From Clostridia bacterium (lineage in GTDB: Bacteria; Bacillota_A; Clostridia; Christensenellales; Aristaeellaceae): DNA of 17,194 bases. The position numbers and the translations under genes were made by a program. Positions 7,611 to 16,665 of this stretch are shown one piece after another. Within the stretch, counting starts at the first letter, position 1. Each line of letters opens with the position of its first letter. The notes below the pieces were generated by a model. That model made no database searches. It was given only the letters and a program-made list of their open reading frames with translations, and was not told the DNA's origin. Location: assembly GCA_009783365.1 (NCBI GenBank), contig WRHG01000017.1, forward strand, positions 1 to 17,194, read 5' to 3'.

Positions 7611-7639
7611 AGCATACTACGGTTTTGTTATTTATTCAA
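7611..7639 (-). promoter_or_regulatory. Possible sigma-70-type promoter of hisZ-hisG
   Basis: On the minus strand TTGAAT (7639-7634) and TATGCT (7616-7611) are 17 bases apart. Each matches the consensus at four of six positions. They lie in the AT-rich 75-base gap between purB and hisZ, and the predicted start would leave a leader of about 20 bases before the hisZ ATG. No terminator hairpin is visible in the gap, so readthrough from the purine operon is also possible. Confidence 0.45.
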
Positions 7640-7656
7640 GCGGTTGAGATGCGGCT

Positions 7657-9099
7657 TTATATATGAAGTTCCTGCTTTTCCCCAAGAATCGGCCGGTTCT
7701 CGTCCAATATGGGCGTCACGACGTCCCGTAAAAATTCCGTAACCTGTTCGCTGCTGCGGCCCGTGAATTTTCGGGGGTCCATAAGCGTCCGGCACTCCGC
7801 CGGCGTGAGGCCAAAGGCTGGATCGCCCGCAATGCGTTCGATGAGGTCGTTGGGCCTGCCTTCCTCTTTCACAGTCTGTGCGGCGGCTTGGCAGTGTACG
7901 CGAAGTTTTTCATGAAGCGCCTGCCGATCGCCGCCCTTTTGGACCGCGTCCATCAGGATGTTTTCTGTAATCATAAAAGGCAGTTCGTTTGCCACCCGGG
8001 CATGGATCACTTTAGGGTACACCACCAAACCGCCGCAGATATTCATCAGAATATTCAAGATCGCGTCCACGCCAAGAAACGCTTCGCTGACGGCAAGACG
8101 GCGATTGGCGCTGTCGTCCAGGGTGCGCTCAAACCACTGCGTACCCGCCGTGATGGCTGTGTTCAGCGCGCCTGTCATCACGTAACGGGCAATGGCGCTC
8201 ACCCGTTCGGATCGCATGGGGTTGCGTTTGTACGGCATGGCGGAGCTGCCCACCTGCGAGGGTTCAAAGGGTTCTTCCATCTCCTTGAAGCTTTGCAGGA
8301 GCCGCATGTCGTAACTGAACTTGCTGGCGCTCTGCGCGATGCCGGACAGGGAACTGACCACCGCGTAGTCCATCTTGCGGCTATAGGTCTGCCCGCTGAC
8401 GGGAACCACCCGGCTAAAGCCCATCTCTGCCGCGATGTCCAGCTCCAGCTGCTTTACCTTCTCGCCATCGCCCTTCAGCAGTTCCATGAAGCTGGCCTGG
8501 GTACCCGTCGTTCCCTTGCTGCCAAGCAGCGCCAGACTGGCTGTACGGTGCGCCAGTTCCTCGTAATCCATCACCAATTCGTTAAGCCACAGGGTGGCGC
8601 GCTTGCCAACCGTCGTGAGCTGGGCGGGCTGCAGATGCGTGTAGGCCAGAGCAGGCATGTCCTTATGCCGCTCCGCGAAATCCGCCAGGAGCGCCATGAC
8701 GTTGAGCAGCTTGCGCCGTATAATTCCCAAACCCTGGCGCATGAGGATCACATCCGTGTTGTCGCATACATAGCAGCTGGTGGCGCCCAGATGGATGATT
8801 CCCGCCGCCTTAGGGCACTGCAGGCCGTACGCGTAGACGTGGCTCATCACGTCGTGGCGGCACTCCCGTTCCCGGCGTTCGGCATCCTCGTAGTTGATGT
8901 CCTCCCGATGGTCGGTCATCTGCTTGATCTGTTCGTCGGTGATGGGCAATCCCTGCTTCTGTTCCGCTTTTGCCAAGGCGATCCAAAGCGCGCGCCAAGT
9001 ACGGAATTTATGATCCTCGGAAAATACAAACTGCATTTCCGCGCTGGCATACCTGGTGGAGAACGGACTGATATATCCGCTGCGATGGTTGCTGTTCAT
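7657..9099 (-). CDS. purB: Adenylosuccinate lyase
   Basis: PurB splits fumarate from SAICAR to give AICAR, and from adenylosuccinate to give AMP, so it acts twice in purine synthesis. The protein has 480 residues and the fumarase/aspartase superfamily layout: HLGATS at 103-108, THLQPAQ at 154-160 with the conserved His, SKGTTGTQASF around 194-204, and the flexible signature loop SSAMPYKRNP at 285-294. The ATG at 9099 has AAGGAG 7 bases upstream. It lies 49 bases after purL in the same direction and is the last purine gene of the operon. It makes the AICAR used by the formyltransferase encoded upstream in the same operon. Confidence 0.96.
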   Translation of the reverse strand: MNSNHRSGYISPFSTRYASAEMQFVFSEDHKFRTWRALWIALAKAEQKQGLPITDEQIKQMTDHREDINYEDAERRERECRHDVMSHVYAYGLQCPKAAGIIHLGATSCYVCDNTDVILMRQGLGIIRRKLLNVMALLADFAERHKDMPALAYTHLQPAQLTTVGKRATLWLNELVMDYEELAHRTASLALLGSKGTTGTQASFMELLKGDGEKVKQLELDIAAEMGFSRVVPVSGQTYSRKMDYAVVSSLSGIAQSASKFSYDMRLLQSFKEMEEPFEPSQVGSSAMPYKRNPMRSERVSAIARYVMTGALNTAITAGTQWFERTLDDSANRRLAVSEAFLGVDAILNILMNICGGLVVYPKVIHARVANELPFMITENILMDAVQKGGDRQALHEKLRVHCQAAAQTVKEEGRPNDLIERIAGDPAFGLTPAECRTLMDPRKFTGRSSEQVTEFLRDVVTPILDENRPILGEKQELHI

Positions 9100-9148
9100 A
9101 GGCCGGCTCCTTCTATGAATGATGCTGCTGTATCGCCGGGGTAATTCT

Positions 9149-12100
9149 TTACCGGAAGTACGCTACGCCGCCTTCAAACAGGGGCTGGAACGCGTTTTTT
9201 TCAACGTTTTTGTACAGATCCCGCCCGGAACGTTCCGTATGACCCATCTTACCGAGGATTCGCCCGTCGGGGCTCGTGATGCTCTCGATAGCCCAAAGGG
9301 AGCCGTTGGGATTATACCGCAAATCCATGGTGGGCGCGCCTGTAAGATCCACATATTGTGCTGCAATCTGGCGGTTTTGCGCGAGCTCCGCCAGTACGCG
9401 GTCATCGCCCACAAAACGGCCCTCGCCGTGAGAAATCGCGACGGTATGGATTTCTCCCGCCTGTGTTTTTTGGAGCCAGGGGCTTCGGTTACTGGCAATC
9501 CGCGTGCGGACCATCATGCTTTGATGGCGGCCGATGGTATTGAAAGTCAAGGTCGGGCACTGTCCGGTAATATCCGCGATTTGGCCAAATGGAAGCAGGC
9601 CCAGCTTCACAAGCGCCTGAAATCCGTTGCAAATGCCGAGTATAAGGCCGTCCCGCCGCTCCAGCAACGCTTGTACCGCGTCCTTCATGGCCGGGTTGCG
9701 AAAAAACGCGTTGATAAACTTGCCCGACCCATCCGGTTCGTCGCCGCCGGAAAAACCGCCGGGGAACACAATCATCTGGCTCTCGCCGATCATCTGTGCG
9801 GCTTTTTGCAGGCTTTGTGATATCGCGGCGGGGGATAGGTTGTTTACGAGCAGGATGCGCGGTTCCGCTCCGGCCCGCTCCAGCGCCCTGGCGGTATCCG
9901 CCTCGCAATTTGTGCCCGGAAAGGCGGGAACAAACGCCGCGGGCCTGCGGGTTAGCACCGCCGGCTTGGCCCACGATTCCGCCTTGTGGTACACGGTTTC
10001 CACCGTGCCGGCGGCGCCCCCGTAATAGGGAAACACGCCGGCGAGCCTGCTTTCATAGAGCGCTTCCAACGGCTTTAGCGCCGCTTCTTCCCCATTGTGC
10101 GCCAGTATGTAGCGGCCGACTGTTTCTCCGATACCCACGCCGAATCGCAAGGCGCCGGCTTCGTAATCAGCCGCGCTGTCCGCCATCTCAACCAAGATGG
10201 CGCCGGGAGCTTGGGCAAACAAATCGCCTTCATATGCCAGCTGTACGCCTATTTCGTTGCCAAGCGCCATTTTGAACGCCGCTTCGGCGACGCCCCCCAG
10301 CCCAAGCGCCCATGCGGAAAGGACCTTTTTTTCCCGAATCAGGCGATACAGGGCGGAAAAATTTGCCCGGAGTTTCCCACTGTCGTACGGGTCACAGGCG
10401 ATCAGGCGGAGGCTGTGGCCGGCTTCTTTCCATTCCGGGGAAATGACCTCGCCGCTGCGGCCCGGGGCGATGGCAAAGCTGACCAGCGTGGGCGGCACAT
10501 GAAGGTTTTCAAATGAGCCGCTCATGCTGTCCTTGCCGCCTACGGCCGCCACGCCCAGATCCAGCTGCGCGCTGAGCGCGCCCAGGAGCGCCGCGAAGGG
10601 CTTTCCCCATCGGGAAGGATCGCCGGTCATGCGTTCAAAGTACTCTTGAAAGCTCAGGTAAGCGCGGCTGGTATCAAAACCCGCGGCGGCAAGCTTTGCG
10701 AGGCTTTCCACCACAGCCAGGTACGCGCCCTCAAAGGGGCTTTGTTCCATGATTTGCGGGTGAAAACCGTAGCTCATGCCGCTGACGGTTGTGGTCTCGC
10801 CTGCCATGACCGGAAGCTTGGCCACCATTGTTTGAATGGGGGTCAGCTGCTTCCGGCCTCCAAAGGGCATGAACACCGTACCCGCGCCGATGGTACTGTC
10901 AAATCTTTCAACCAGGCCCTTTTTGCCGCAAATGTTCAAGTCGGAAACCATGCCGGCGAGCTTCTCTTGCAACGTGACGCCTTGAAAAGGAAGGTTTGCG
11001 ATATCCGTATTGGGGACGAACACCCCGGCGTGTTTTTCCGCGCCGTTGCTGTTCAGGAATTCCCGGGAAAGATCGACGATGCGCTTCCTTTTCCAGAACA
11101 TTTGAAGGCGGGGTTCCTCAGTCACCACCGCCACCACCGTGGCTTCCAGGTTCTCCCCGTCGGCAAAGGCGACGAGCGCCTCCGCGTCCCCCGGAGCCAC
11201 CACGACAGCCATGCGCTCCTGGCTTTCGGAGATGGCCAACTCCGTGCCGTCAAGGCCCTCGTACTTCTTTGGCACTTTATCAAGGTCGATCCGCAGACCG
11301 TCCGCCAACTCGCCGATGGCTACGCTCACCCCGCCGGCGCCGAAGTCGTTGCACCGTTTGATAAGCCGCGTCACCCGATCGTCGCGGAACAGGCGTTGAA
11401 GCTTGCGCTCCACCACGGGGTTTCCTTTTTGAACTTCCGCGCCGCAGAGCTCGATGCTCTCCAGCTTATGGCTCTTGGAGGAGCCGGTGGCGCCTCCGCA
11501 GCCGTCGCGGCCTGTTCGTCCGCCCAGCAGGATGATCTGATCCCCGGCCAGCGGTCGCTCCCGGCGTACGCTGCGTTTGGGGACCGCGCCCACCACCGCG
11601 CCGATTTCCAACCGCTTGGCGGCATATCCTTCGTGGTACATTTCATCCACAAGCCCAGTAGCCAGGCCGATCTGGTTGCCATAGGCGCTGTATCCCGCCG
11701 CCGCCGTGGTTACGAGTTTACGCTGGGGCAGCTTGCCCTTTATGGTTTCCGCCACAGGCTTAAGCGGGTCGGCCGCGCCTGTAACGCGCATGGCCTGGTA
11801 CACATAGGCGCGTCCGGATAGAGGATCGCGAATCGCGCCGCCGATGCAGGTGGCCGCACCGCCGAAGGGCTCGATCTCCGTGGGATGGTTATGGGTTTCA
11901 TTTTTAAACATCAGGAGCCATGGCTCCGTCACTCCGTCGATATCCACGTCGATTTGGATGGAACAGGCATTGATCTCCTCGCTCTCGTCCAGGTTGTGAA
12001 GCAGGCCTTGCCTTTTCATCGCCTTAGCGCCGATGGTGGCAATGTCCATGAGGTTGACGGGCCTGCGCTTTTTACCGTAGAGAGTCTGCCGCAGGGCGAG

Positions 12101-12847
12101 GTATCGCCGGAATGCCTTCTCCACAGCGGGTTTTTTGATGTCAACCTTGTCCAGTGTAGTCAAAAAAGTGGTGTGGCGGCAATGATCGCTCCAGTAAGTG
12201 TCGAGCACGCGGATTTCGGTGATGGTGGGATCCCGCCCTTCCGAACGGAAATACGCCTGACAGAATACCAGGTCATCCTCATCCATCGCCAGGCTGTATT
12301 CCCCGATAAACCCGGCGATGTCCGGACCCGCCAACATCGTAAAGCCGGCGAGGGTTTGTACTGCTTCGGGGATATGATACCGTTGCGCCAACGTGGTTTT
12401 TTCCGCCAAGTCGGCTTCCCTGGACTCCACGGGGTTAATCAGGTGCTGCCGGATGCGTCGCAGTTCCTCCGGGCTGGGAGTGCCCGAAAGTAAGTACACC
12501 CTTGCCGTCCTTACGTCGGGGCGTTCGCCCTGGCTGATCAGCTGAATGCATTCCTCGCAGCTCGCCGCCCGCGCGTCAAACTGGCCGGGCAAATACTCTG
12601 CGGCGATCACCGCGTCCGCGTCCGCCGGCAGCGTTTTGTAGGCGATATCCAAGGGAGGTTCCATGAAAACAATGGGCATGCACCGCTCAAAGAGCGCCCG
12701 GTCGATGCCTTCCACGTCGTAGCGGTTTAGCAGGCGAAGCCCCGTTACGCTATTGATGAGCAGGATCTCCCGGATCTCCTTGAGTATTCCCTGCGCCTCC
12801 ACGGCATAAGGGGTTTTTTTCTCTACAAAGATACGCTCAACACTCAT
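9149..12847 (-). CDS. purL: Phosphoribosylformylglycinamidine synthase, single-chain form
   Basis: PurL converts FGAR, ATP and glutamine to FGAM. At 1232 residues it carries synthetase and glutaminase in one chain, so separate purS and purQ genes are not needed. The N-terminal region (1-200) is unlike the E. coli one and resembles the large clostridial type. Then come DTYWSDHCRHT at 216-226 and the ATP and substrate motif FKNETHNHPTEIEPFGG, a second AIR-synthetase-like half with GGKDSMSGSF, and from about 970 a class I glutaminase domain. Its triad is C1073 in GICNGF, and H1203 and E1205 in MGHTER. The start overlaps the purD stop by 11 bases. The long open frames on the opposite strand here are GC-driven shadows. 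Confidence 0.96.
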   Translation of the reverse strand: MSVERIFVEKKTPYAVEAQGILKEIREILLINSVTGLRLLNRYDVEGIDRALFERCMPIVFMEPPLDIAYKTLPADADAVIAAEYLPGQFDARAASCEECIQLISQGERPDVRTARVYLLSGTPSPEELRRIRQHLINPVESREADLAEKTTLAQRYHIPEAVQTLAGFTMLAGPDIAGFIGEYSLAMDEDDLVFCQAYFRSEGRDPTITEIRVLDTYWSDHCRHTTFLTTLDKVDIKKPAVEKAFRRYLALRQTLYGKKRRPVNLMDIATIGAKAMKRQGLLHNLDESEEINACSIQIDVDIDGVTEPWLLMFKNETHNHPTEIEPFGGAATCIGGAIRDPLSGRAYVYQAMRVTGAADPLKPVAETIKGKLPQRKLVTTAAAGYSAYGNQIGLATGLVDEMYHEGYAAKRLEIGAVVGAVPKRSVRRERPLAGDQIILLGGRTGRDGCGGATGSSKSHKLESIELCGAEVQKGNPVVERKLQRLFRDDRVTRLIKRCNDFGAGGVSVAIGELADGLRIDLDKVPKKYEGLDGTELAISESQERMAVVVAPGDAEALVAFADGENLEATVVAVVTEEPRLQMFWKRKRIVDLSREFLNSNGAEKHAGVFVPNTDIANLPFQGVTLQEKLAGMVSDLNICGKKGLVERFDSTIGAGTVFMPFGGRKQLTPIQTMVAKLPVMAGETTTVSGMSYGFHPQIMEQSPFEGAYLAVVESLAKLAAAGFDTSRAYLSFQEYFERMTGDPSRWGKPFAALLGALSAQLDLGVAAVGGKDSMSGSFENLHVPPTLVSFAIAPGRSGEVISPEWKEAGHSLRLIACDPYDSGKLRANFSALYRLIREKKVLSAWALGLGGVAEAAFKMALGNEIGVQLAYEGDLFAQAPGAILVEMADSAADYEAGALRFGVGIGETVGRYILAHNGEEAALKPLEALYESRLAGVFPYYGGAAGTVETVYHKAESWAKPAVLTRRPAAFVPAFPGTNCEADTARALERAGAEPRILLVNNLSPAAISQSLQKAAQMIGESQMIVFPGGFSGGDEPDGSGKFINAFFRNPAMKDAVQALLERRDGLILGICNGFQALVKLGLLPFGQIADITGQCPTLTFNTIGRHQSMMVRTRIASNRSPWLQKTQAGEIHTVAISHGEGRFVGDDRVLAELAQNRQIAAQYVDLTGAPTMDLRYNPNGSLWAIESITSPDGRILGKMGHTERSGRDLYKNVEKNAFQPLFEGGVAYFR

Positions 12848-14141
12848 GGCAGGCCTCCCCGGGAGCGTGCCGAACAGCCTTCATCGCGGCTCCGCCGATA
12901 TCGGCGCGCATATGCATACCTTCAAAGGATACTTGCCCCGCCGCCGCATATGCGCGGCGGACAGCTTCGCGCAAGGTGCCCGCCACCGCCGTGATGCCAA
13001 GCACCCGGCCGCCTGCCGTCAGGATTTCGCCGTTTTCCGCAAGCCGGGTGCCCGCATGGTACACATGGGCGTTTTGCCCGGCCTGATGAATGCCCGCGAT
13101 GGGCTTGTTCTCTTCATATCGCTCCGGATAGCCGCCGGAAGCCAGCACAACGCAGCAGCTGGCGTCACCGGAGAACGCGCACGCCGCTTGATCCAACGTG
13201 CCGTTCGTTGTGGCCTGCATGATGGTGAACAGGTCGCTCTTTAGCAGCGGCAGTACCGCCTGAGCCTCCGGGTCGCCAAAACGGCAGTTGTATTCGATCA
13301 CCTTGGGGCCATCCGGTGTTAGCATGAGGCCAAAGTATAGGCAACCCCGAAAGGGGCATCCTTCGGCGCGCATGGCTTCCAGTGTGGGTAAAAAAATGGT
13401 GGTAAGACAGCGCTCGGCGATGGCTTGCGTATAGTACGGATTGGGAGCGACCGCGCCCATGCCGCCGGTGTTCAGCCCTGTATCGCCATCCAGGGCGCGC
13501 TTGTGATCCATGCTGGATACCATGGGGCGCAAGGTTTTTCCATCGGTGAAGCAGAGCACGGAAACCTCGGGCCCCTGCAGAAACGCTTCTACCACAACGC
13601 CCTTGCCGGAAGCGCCGAATTTTCCTTCCTTCATGATGGCGGTAACGGCTTCCTCCGCCTGGCTGTTGGTCCGGCAAATGAGTACGCCCTTGCCCAACGC
13701 CAGCCCGTCCGCCTTCACCACCAAGGGGCAGGGAGCGGCGCGTACGTACCGGAGCGCTTCCGCCGCATCGTAAAAAGCGCGGTGGTCGGCTGTGGGTATG
13801 CCGTGGCGGCGCATTAGCTCCTTGGCAAAGATCTTGCTGCCCTCAATCCGCGCGGCGGCTTTGTTGGGGCCAAAGGCCGGGATGCCGCGTTCATTCAGCA
13901 GATCCACCAACCCCAGGCACAGCGGATCGTCCGGCGCGACGACCACGTAGTCCATGGACTGCTTCTGCGCGAAATCCGTCAGCTCTTCAACCGACCTTGC
14001 CTTGATGGGTACGCAGGTTGCGAGCGCCGAGATGCCGCCGTTTCCGGGCGCGCAGAACAGCTCGTCAATTTGAGGGCTTTCCTTGAGTTTTTGGACGATG
14101 GCGTGTTCCCGGCCGCCGCCGCCCACCACCAGTACTTTCAT
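12837..14141 (-). CDS. purD: Phosphoribosylamine-glycine ligase (GAR synthetase)
   Basis: PurD is an ATP-grasp ligase that joins glycine to phosphoribosylamine, the second step of purine synthesis. The protein has 434 residues, close to the family norm. It shows the N-terminal GGGGREHA at 7-14, the ATP-grasp lysines in LVVKADGLALGKGV, the DGDTGLNTGGMGA loop and the metal-binding YNCRFGDPEAQ. GGAGG lies 6 bases before the ATG at 14141. It starts 13 bases after the formyltransferase gene ends and overlaps purL by 11 bases, so it sits inside one transcription unit. Confidence 0.97.
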   Translation of the reverse strand: MKVLVVGGGGREHAIVQKLKESPQIDELFCAPGNGGISALATCVPIKARSVEELTDFAQKQSMDYVVVAPDDPLCLGLVDLLNERGIPAFGPNKAAARIEGSKIFAKELMRRHGIPTADHRAFYDAAEALRYVRAAPCPLVVKADGLALGKGVLICRTNSQAEEAVTAIMKEGKFGASGKGVVVEAFLQGPEVSVLCFTDGKTLRPMVSSMDHKRALDGDTGLNTGGMGAVAPNPYYTQAIAERCLTTIFLPTLEAMRAEGCPFRGCLYFGLMLTPDGPKVIEYNCRFGDPEAQAVLPLLKSDLFTIMQATTNGTLDQAACAFSGDASCCVVLASGGYPERYEENKPIAGIHQAGQNAHVYHAGTRLAENGEILTAGGRVLGITAVAGTLREAVRRAYAAAGQVSFEGMHMRADIGGAAMKAVRHAPGEACHEC

Positions 14142-14154
14142 ACGAAACCTCCGA

Positions 14155-15327
14155 TCAATGATGGAACAGCCGGAGCCCTGTGAAGCTCAAGATCATGCCG
14201 TACCTGTCGCAGGCTTTGATGATTTCGTCATCGCGGACGGAGCCGCCGGGTTCCGCCACATACCGGACGCCGCTGCGCGCCGCGCGGTCGATGCTGTCGG
14301 GAAAGGGAAAGAATGCGTCGCTGCCCAGGGAGACGTCTGTAAGCTCCCCAAGCCAAGACCGTTTTTCCTCGCGGGTCAGCGCCTCCGGCACGTTCTTGAA
14401 AAGCCTCTGCCAAGAACCATCGGCCAGCACATCCTCGGATTCGTCGCTGATATAGCGGTCAATGGCGTTGTCGCGGTCGGGCCGTTTCAGCGTGTCCAGG
14501 AAGGGCAGATTCAGCGTCTTTTCATGTTGGCGGAGCCACCAGTTATCGGCCTTGTCTCCCGCCAGCCGCGTGCAGTGTATGCGGCTTTGCTGCCCGGCCC
14601 CGATGCCGATGGCCTGCCCGTCCTTTACGTAACAGACGGAATTGGATTGCGTATACTTAAGCGCGATCATGGCGACGGTCAGATCGCGGGCGGCCTGGGG
14701 GGACAGGTCCTTTTTTACGGACACGACGTTGGTAAAAAAAGAGCCGTCGATTACCAGGTCGTTGCGGCCCTGTTCGAAGGTGAGGCCAAACACGTCCTTT
14801 TGCTCCAGTGCTTCGGGCACATAACACGGATCGATGCGTACGACGTTGTAGCCGCCCTTGCGCTTGGCCTTGAGCATTTCCAAAGCTTCCGGCTCATAAC
14901 CCGGGGCGATGACGCCGTCGGATACCTCTGGCGCGATCAACCGGGCTGTAGACGCGTCACAGGGGTCGGACAGGCAAATCCAATCCCCAAAGCTGCTCAT
15001 CCGGTCCGCGCCCCGGGCGCGGGCATAGGCGCATGCCAGGGGGGAAGGCGCTTCATCCTCCACGAAGTAGATTCTGCGCAGTATATCGGTAAGCGGCAGG
15101 CCCACAGCCGCGCCTGCCGGGCTAACGTGCTTGAAACTGGCGGCGGCGGGAAGCCCCGTGGCCTGCTTCATCTCCCGAACCATCTGCCAGCCGTTCAGCG
15201 CGTCTAAAAAATTGATGTAGCCGGGTTTGCCGCCCAGAACGTCAATGGGGAGTTTCCCGGTTTTCGCGAAGATGCGCGCGGGCTTCTGGTTTGGGTTGCA
15301 GCCGTATTTCAGTTCCAGCTCGTGCAT
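14155..15327 (-). CDS. purH: AICAR formyltransferase, stand-alone domain
   Basis: This enzyme transfers a formyl group from 10-formyl-THF to AICAR, giving FAICAR. The protein has 390 residues and carries only the AICARFT half of usual PurH (about 520 residues); the N-terminal MGS-like IMP cyclohydrolase domain is absent. The catalytic Lys-His pair is K66-H67 in SFKHVSPAG, and the conserved Asn is in KYTQSNSVCY (N229). The segment GIGAGQQSRIHC, around 241-252, and the following WWLR are also typical. AGGAGG lies 6 bases before the ATG at 15327. The missing cyclohydrolase step is supplied by the adjacent purO gene 24 bases upstream. The symbol purH is used loosely for the formyltransferase part only. 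Confidence 0.94.
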   Translation of the reverse strand: MHELELKYGCNPNQKPARIFAKTGKLPIDVLGGKPGYINFLDALNGWQMVREMKQATGLPAAASFKHVSPAGAAVGLPLTDILRRIYFVEDEAPSPLACAYARARGADRMSSFGDWICLSDPCDASTARLIAPEVSDGVIAPGYEPEALEMLKAKRKGGYNVVRIDPCYVPEALEQKDVFGLTFEQGRNDLVIDGSFFTNVVSVKKDLSPQAARDLTVAMIALKYTQSNSVCYVKDGQAIGIGAGQQSRIHCTRLAGDKADNWWLRQHEKTLNLPFLDTLKRPDRDNAIDRYISDESEDVLADGSWQRLFKNVPEALTREEKRSWLGELTDVSLGSDAFFPFPDSIDRAARSGVRYVAEPGGSVRDDEIIKACDRYGMILSFTGLRLFHH

Positions 15328-15351
15328 AGTGCTCCTCCTGTCATGCTTTCA

Positions 15352-16059
15352 TTATTGATGTCTGTTCAGAATGCGGGTTTGGGACTTCCCGGTATTCAGG
15401 TCCACAAAGCGGACAAAGAGGCTCACCCGGTTATCCGCGTTCAGGCTTTCCCATAGCGTAGTCGAAAAGGTTTCCAAATCGCCGGTGACGGCCACGCGTT
15501 TAGGCTCCCCCGAATAGCTGGGAAGAGGGTCTCCGTCCGTTGCGTACGTATGGAGAAAATGACCGGTCCCCGTTCTGGGCGCGGGATATTCAAAAAAATG
15601 GCGCTGCGGGGTATCGGGATCGCCGCCGCAGGTCTTCAGAATAGCGAGTTTGTAGCGCATGCGGCCCCCTTCAGCTTCGAGCATGCCGGAGATGCGGGGC
15701 GTATAGTGCGGCGCGTCCGGCTCGAATGTGCGGGTGCGCAGCGCCTCCTCAAAGGATTTTCCGCGCTTCAGGTACTGCGCCACCGTATCGGTTTGATCGC
15801 CGTTGGTGACGATGGTGACGCCGCCCGCGCATACCCGAACGGGCGTATAGATGATGAGGCTTGGATCCGCCAGCTTAGCCGGATCAAAAGCCCCGGTGGT
15901 AATGCCGCCGTCCTTTTCGATAAATACGCGGTTCCGGCTGTTCACGCTGCGCCCCATGATGAAGTAGGCAACCACCGCATGACCGCCGTCCTCCGCGAGC
16001 CCCAGGACGATTCCGCGGCCGGGGTATGGATTGTGCCGTACATCCTGAAAAAGATCCAA
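15352..16059 (-). CDS. purO: IMP cyclohydrolase, PurO family
   Basis: PurO closes the FAICAR ring to IMP, the last step of de novo purine synthesis. The family was first described in archaea and is unrelated to the cyclohydrolase half of PurH. The protein has 235 residues. Recognisable family features are the N-terminal NPYPGRG, AYFIMGRSVNSRNR near 31-44, the TNGDQTD segment near 85-91 and the YTPRISG segment in the middle. The start is TTG at 16059, supported by GGAGG 8 bases upstream (16072-16068) inside purN; it lies 3 bases after the purN stop. Pairing with the stand-alone formyltransferase directly downstream strongly supports the function. The assignment rests on motif resemblance and context. 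Confidence 0.88.
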   Translation of the reverse strand: MDLFQDVRHNPYPGRGIVLGLAEDGGHAVVAYFIMGRSVNSRNRVFIEKDGGITTGAFDPAKLADPSLIIYTPVRVCAGGVTIVTNGDQTDTVAQYLKRGKSFEEALRTRTFEPDAPHYTPRISGMLEAEGGRMRYKLAILKTCGGDPDTPQRHFFEYPAPRTGTGHFLHTYATDGDPLPSYSGEPKRVAVTGDLETFSTTLWESLNADNRVSLFVRFVDLNTGKSQTRILNRHQ

Positions 16060-16062
16060 AGC

Positions 16063-16665
16063 CTATACCTCCAACATGAGCTTGCGGGCCCATTTTTCCG
16101 TTTCCCTGGGAAGCAGTATCCATTCGGCCTGCTCCATAACACGCTTTTGCAGCGTCTCAGGGGTGTCGTGCTCCAACACCTCCACGGCTTTTTGCGCCAG
16201 AATGCGCCCGCCGTCTGGGATCTCATTCACCAAGTGAACCGTTGCCCCCGTTACCTTGACGCCTCTTTCCAGAGCGGTCGCATGCACCTTGAGGCCGTAA
16301 AATCCTTCGCCGCAAAAGGCGGGGATGAGGCTGGGATGCACATTCAGGATGCGGTCCCCATAGACGCGGATCACACAGGCGTCCAGAATGAGCAGGAACC
16401 CCGCCAATACGATTAAATCGATGCCGCTGGAGCGTAAAAGTGAGATCAGCCTCTGGCCGTATTCCGGAGAGGATTCGCCCCGCCGCTTTACCAGCACAGC
16501 CGTTTTAACGCCCGCGCTTTGGGCGCGTTGGAGAGCGTACGCCTCCTCTTTGCTGCTGACCACGAGGGTGATCCTACCACTGCGCAAATCACCGTTCTTT
16601 TCAGCGTCCAGCAACGCTTGCAGGTTTGTGCCCCCTCCCGAGACCAGAACCGCGATCCTCAGCAT
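16063..16665 (-). CDS. purN: Phosphoribosylglycinamide formyltransferase
   Basis: PurN transfers a formyl group from 10-formyl-THF to GAR, giving FGAR. The protein has 200 residues. It begins MLRIAVLVSGGGTNLQ, where the glycine-rich loop binds the substrate phosphate. The catalytic residues are N108 and H110 in NVHPSLIPA, and D151 in EIPDGG, the counterparts of Asn106, His108 and Asp144 in E. coli. An upstream ATG would add eight mostly basic residues; the ATG at 16665 matches the family and overlaps the preceding purM stop by 7 bases (ATGCTGA arrangement). The ribosome binding site is weak, so coupled translation is likely. Confidence 0.94.
   Translation of the reverse strand: MLRIAVLVSGGGTNLQALLDAEKNGDLRSGRITLVVSSKEEAYALQRAQSAGVKTAVLVKRRGESSPEYGQRLISLLRSSGIDLIVLAGFLLILDACVIRVYGDRILNVHPSLIPAFCGEGFYGLKVHATALERGVKVTGATVHLVNEIPDGGRILAQKAVEVLEHDTPETLQKRVMEQAEWILLPRETEKWARKLMLEV
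16068..16072 (-). promoter_or_regulatory. Ribosome binding site for the TTG start of purO
   Basis: GGAGG on the minus strand lies in the 3' end of purN, 8 bases before TTG at 16059. This fixes a non-ATG start that gives the family-typical N-terminus. Confidence 0.7.

Noticed and set aside
7888..9144. 418-codon open frame on the plus strand opposite purB
   Set aside because: It is a shadow of purB in a GC-rich sequence. Its translation shows no family motif, while the minus-strand frame has all adenylosuccinate lyase signatures.
10646..11821. 391-codon open frame on the plus strand inside purL
   Set aside because: It is antisense to an intact PurL with conserved motifs, shows no recognisable domain and has a composition typical of a shadow frame.
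14083..15207. 374-codon open frame opposite the AICAR formyltransferase
   Set aside because: It lacks any motif and overlaps two well-supported genes on the other strand.
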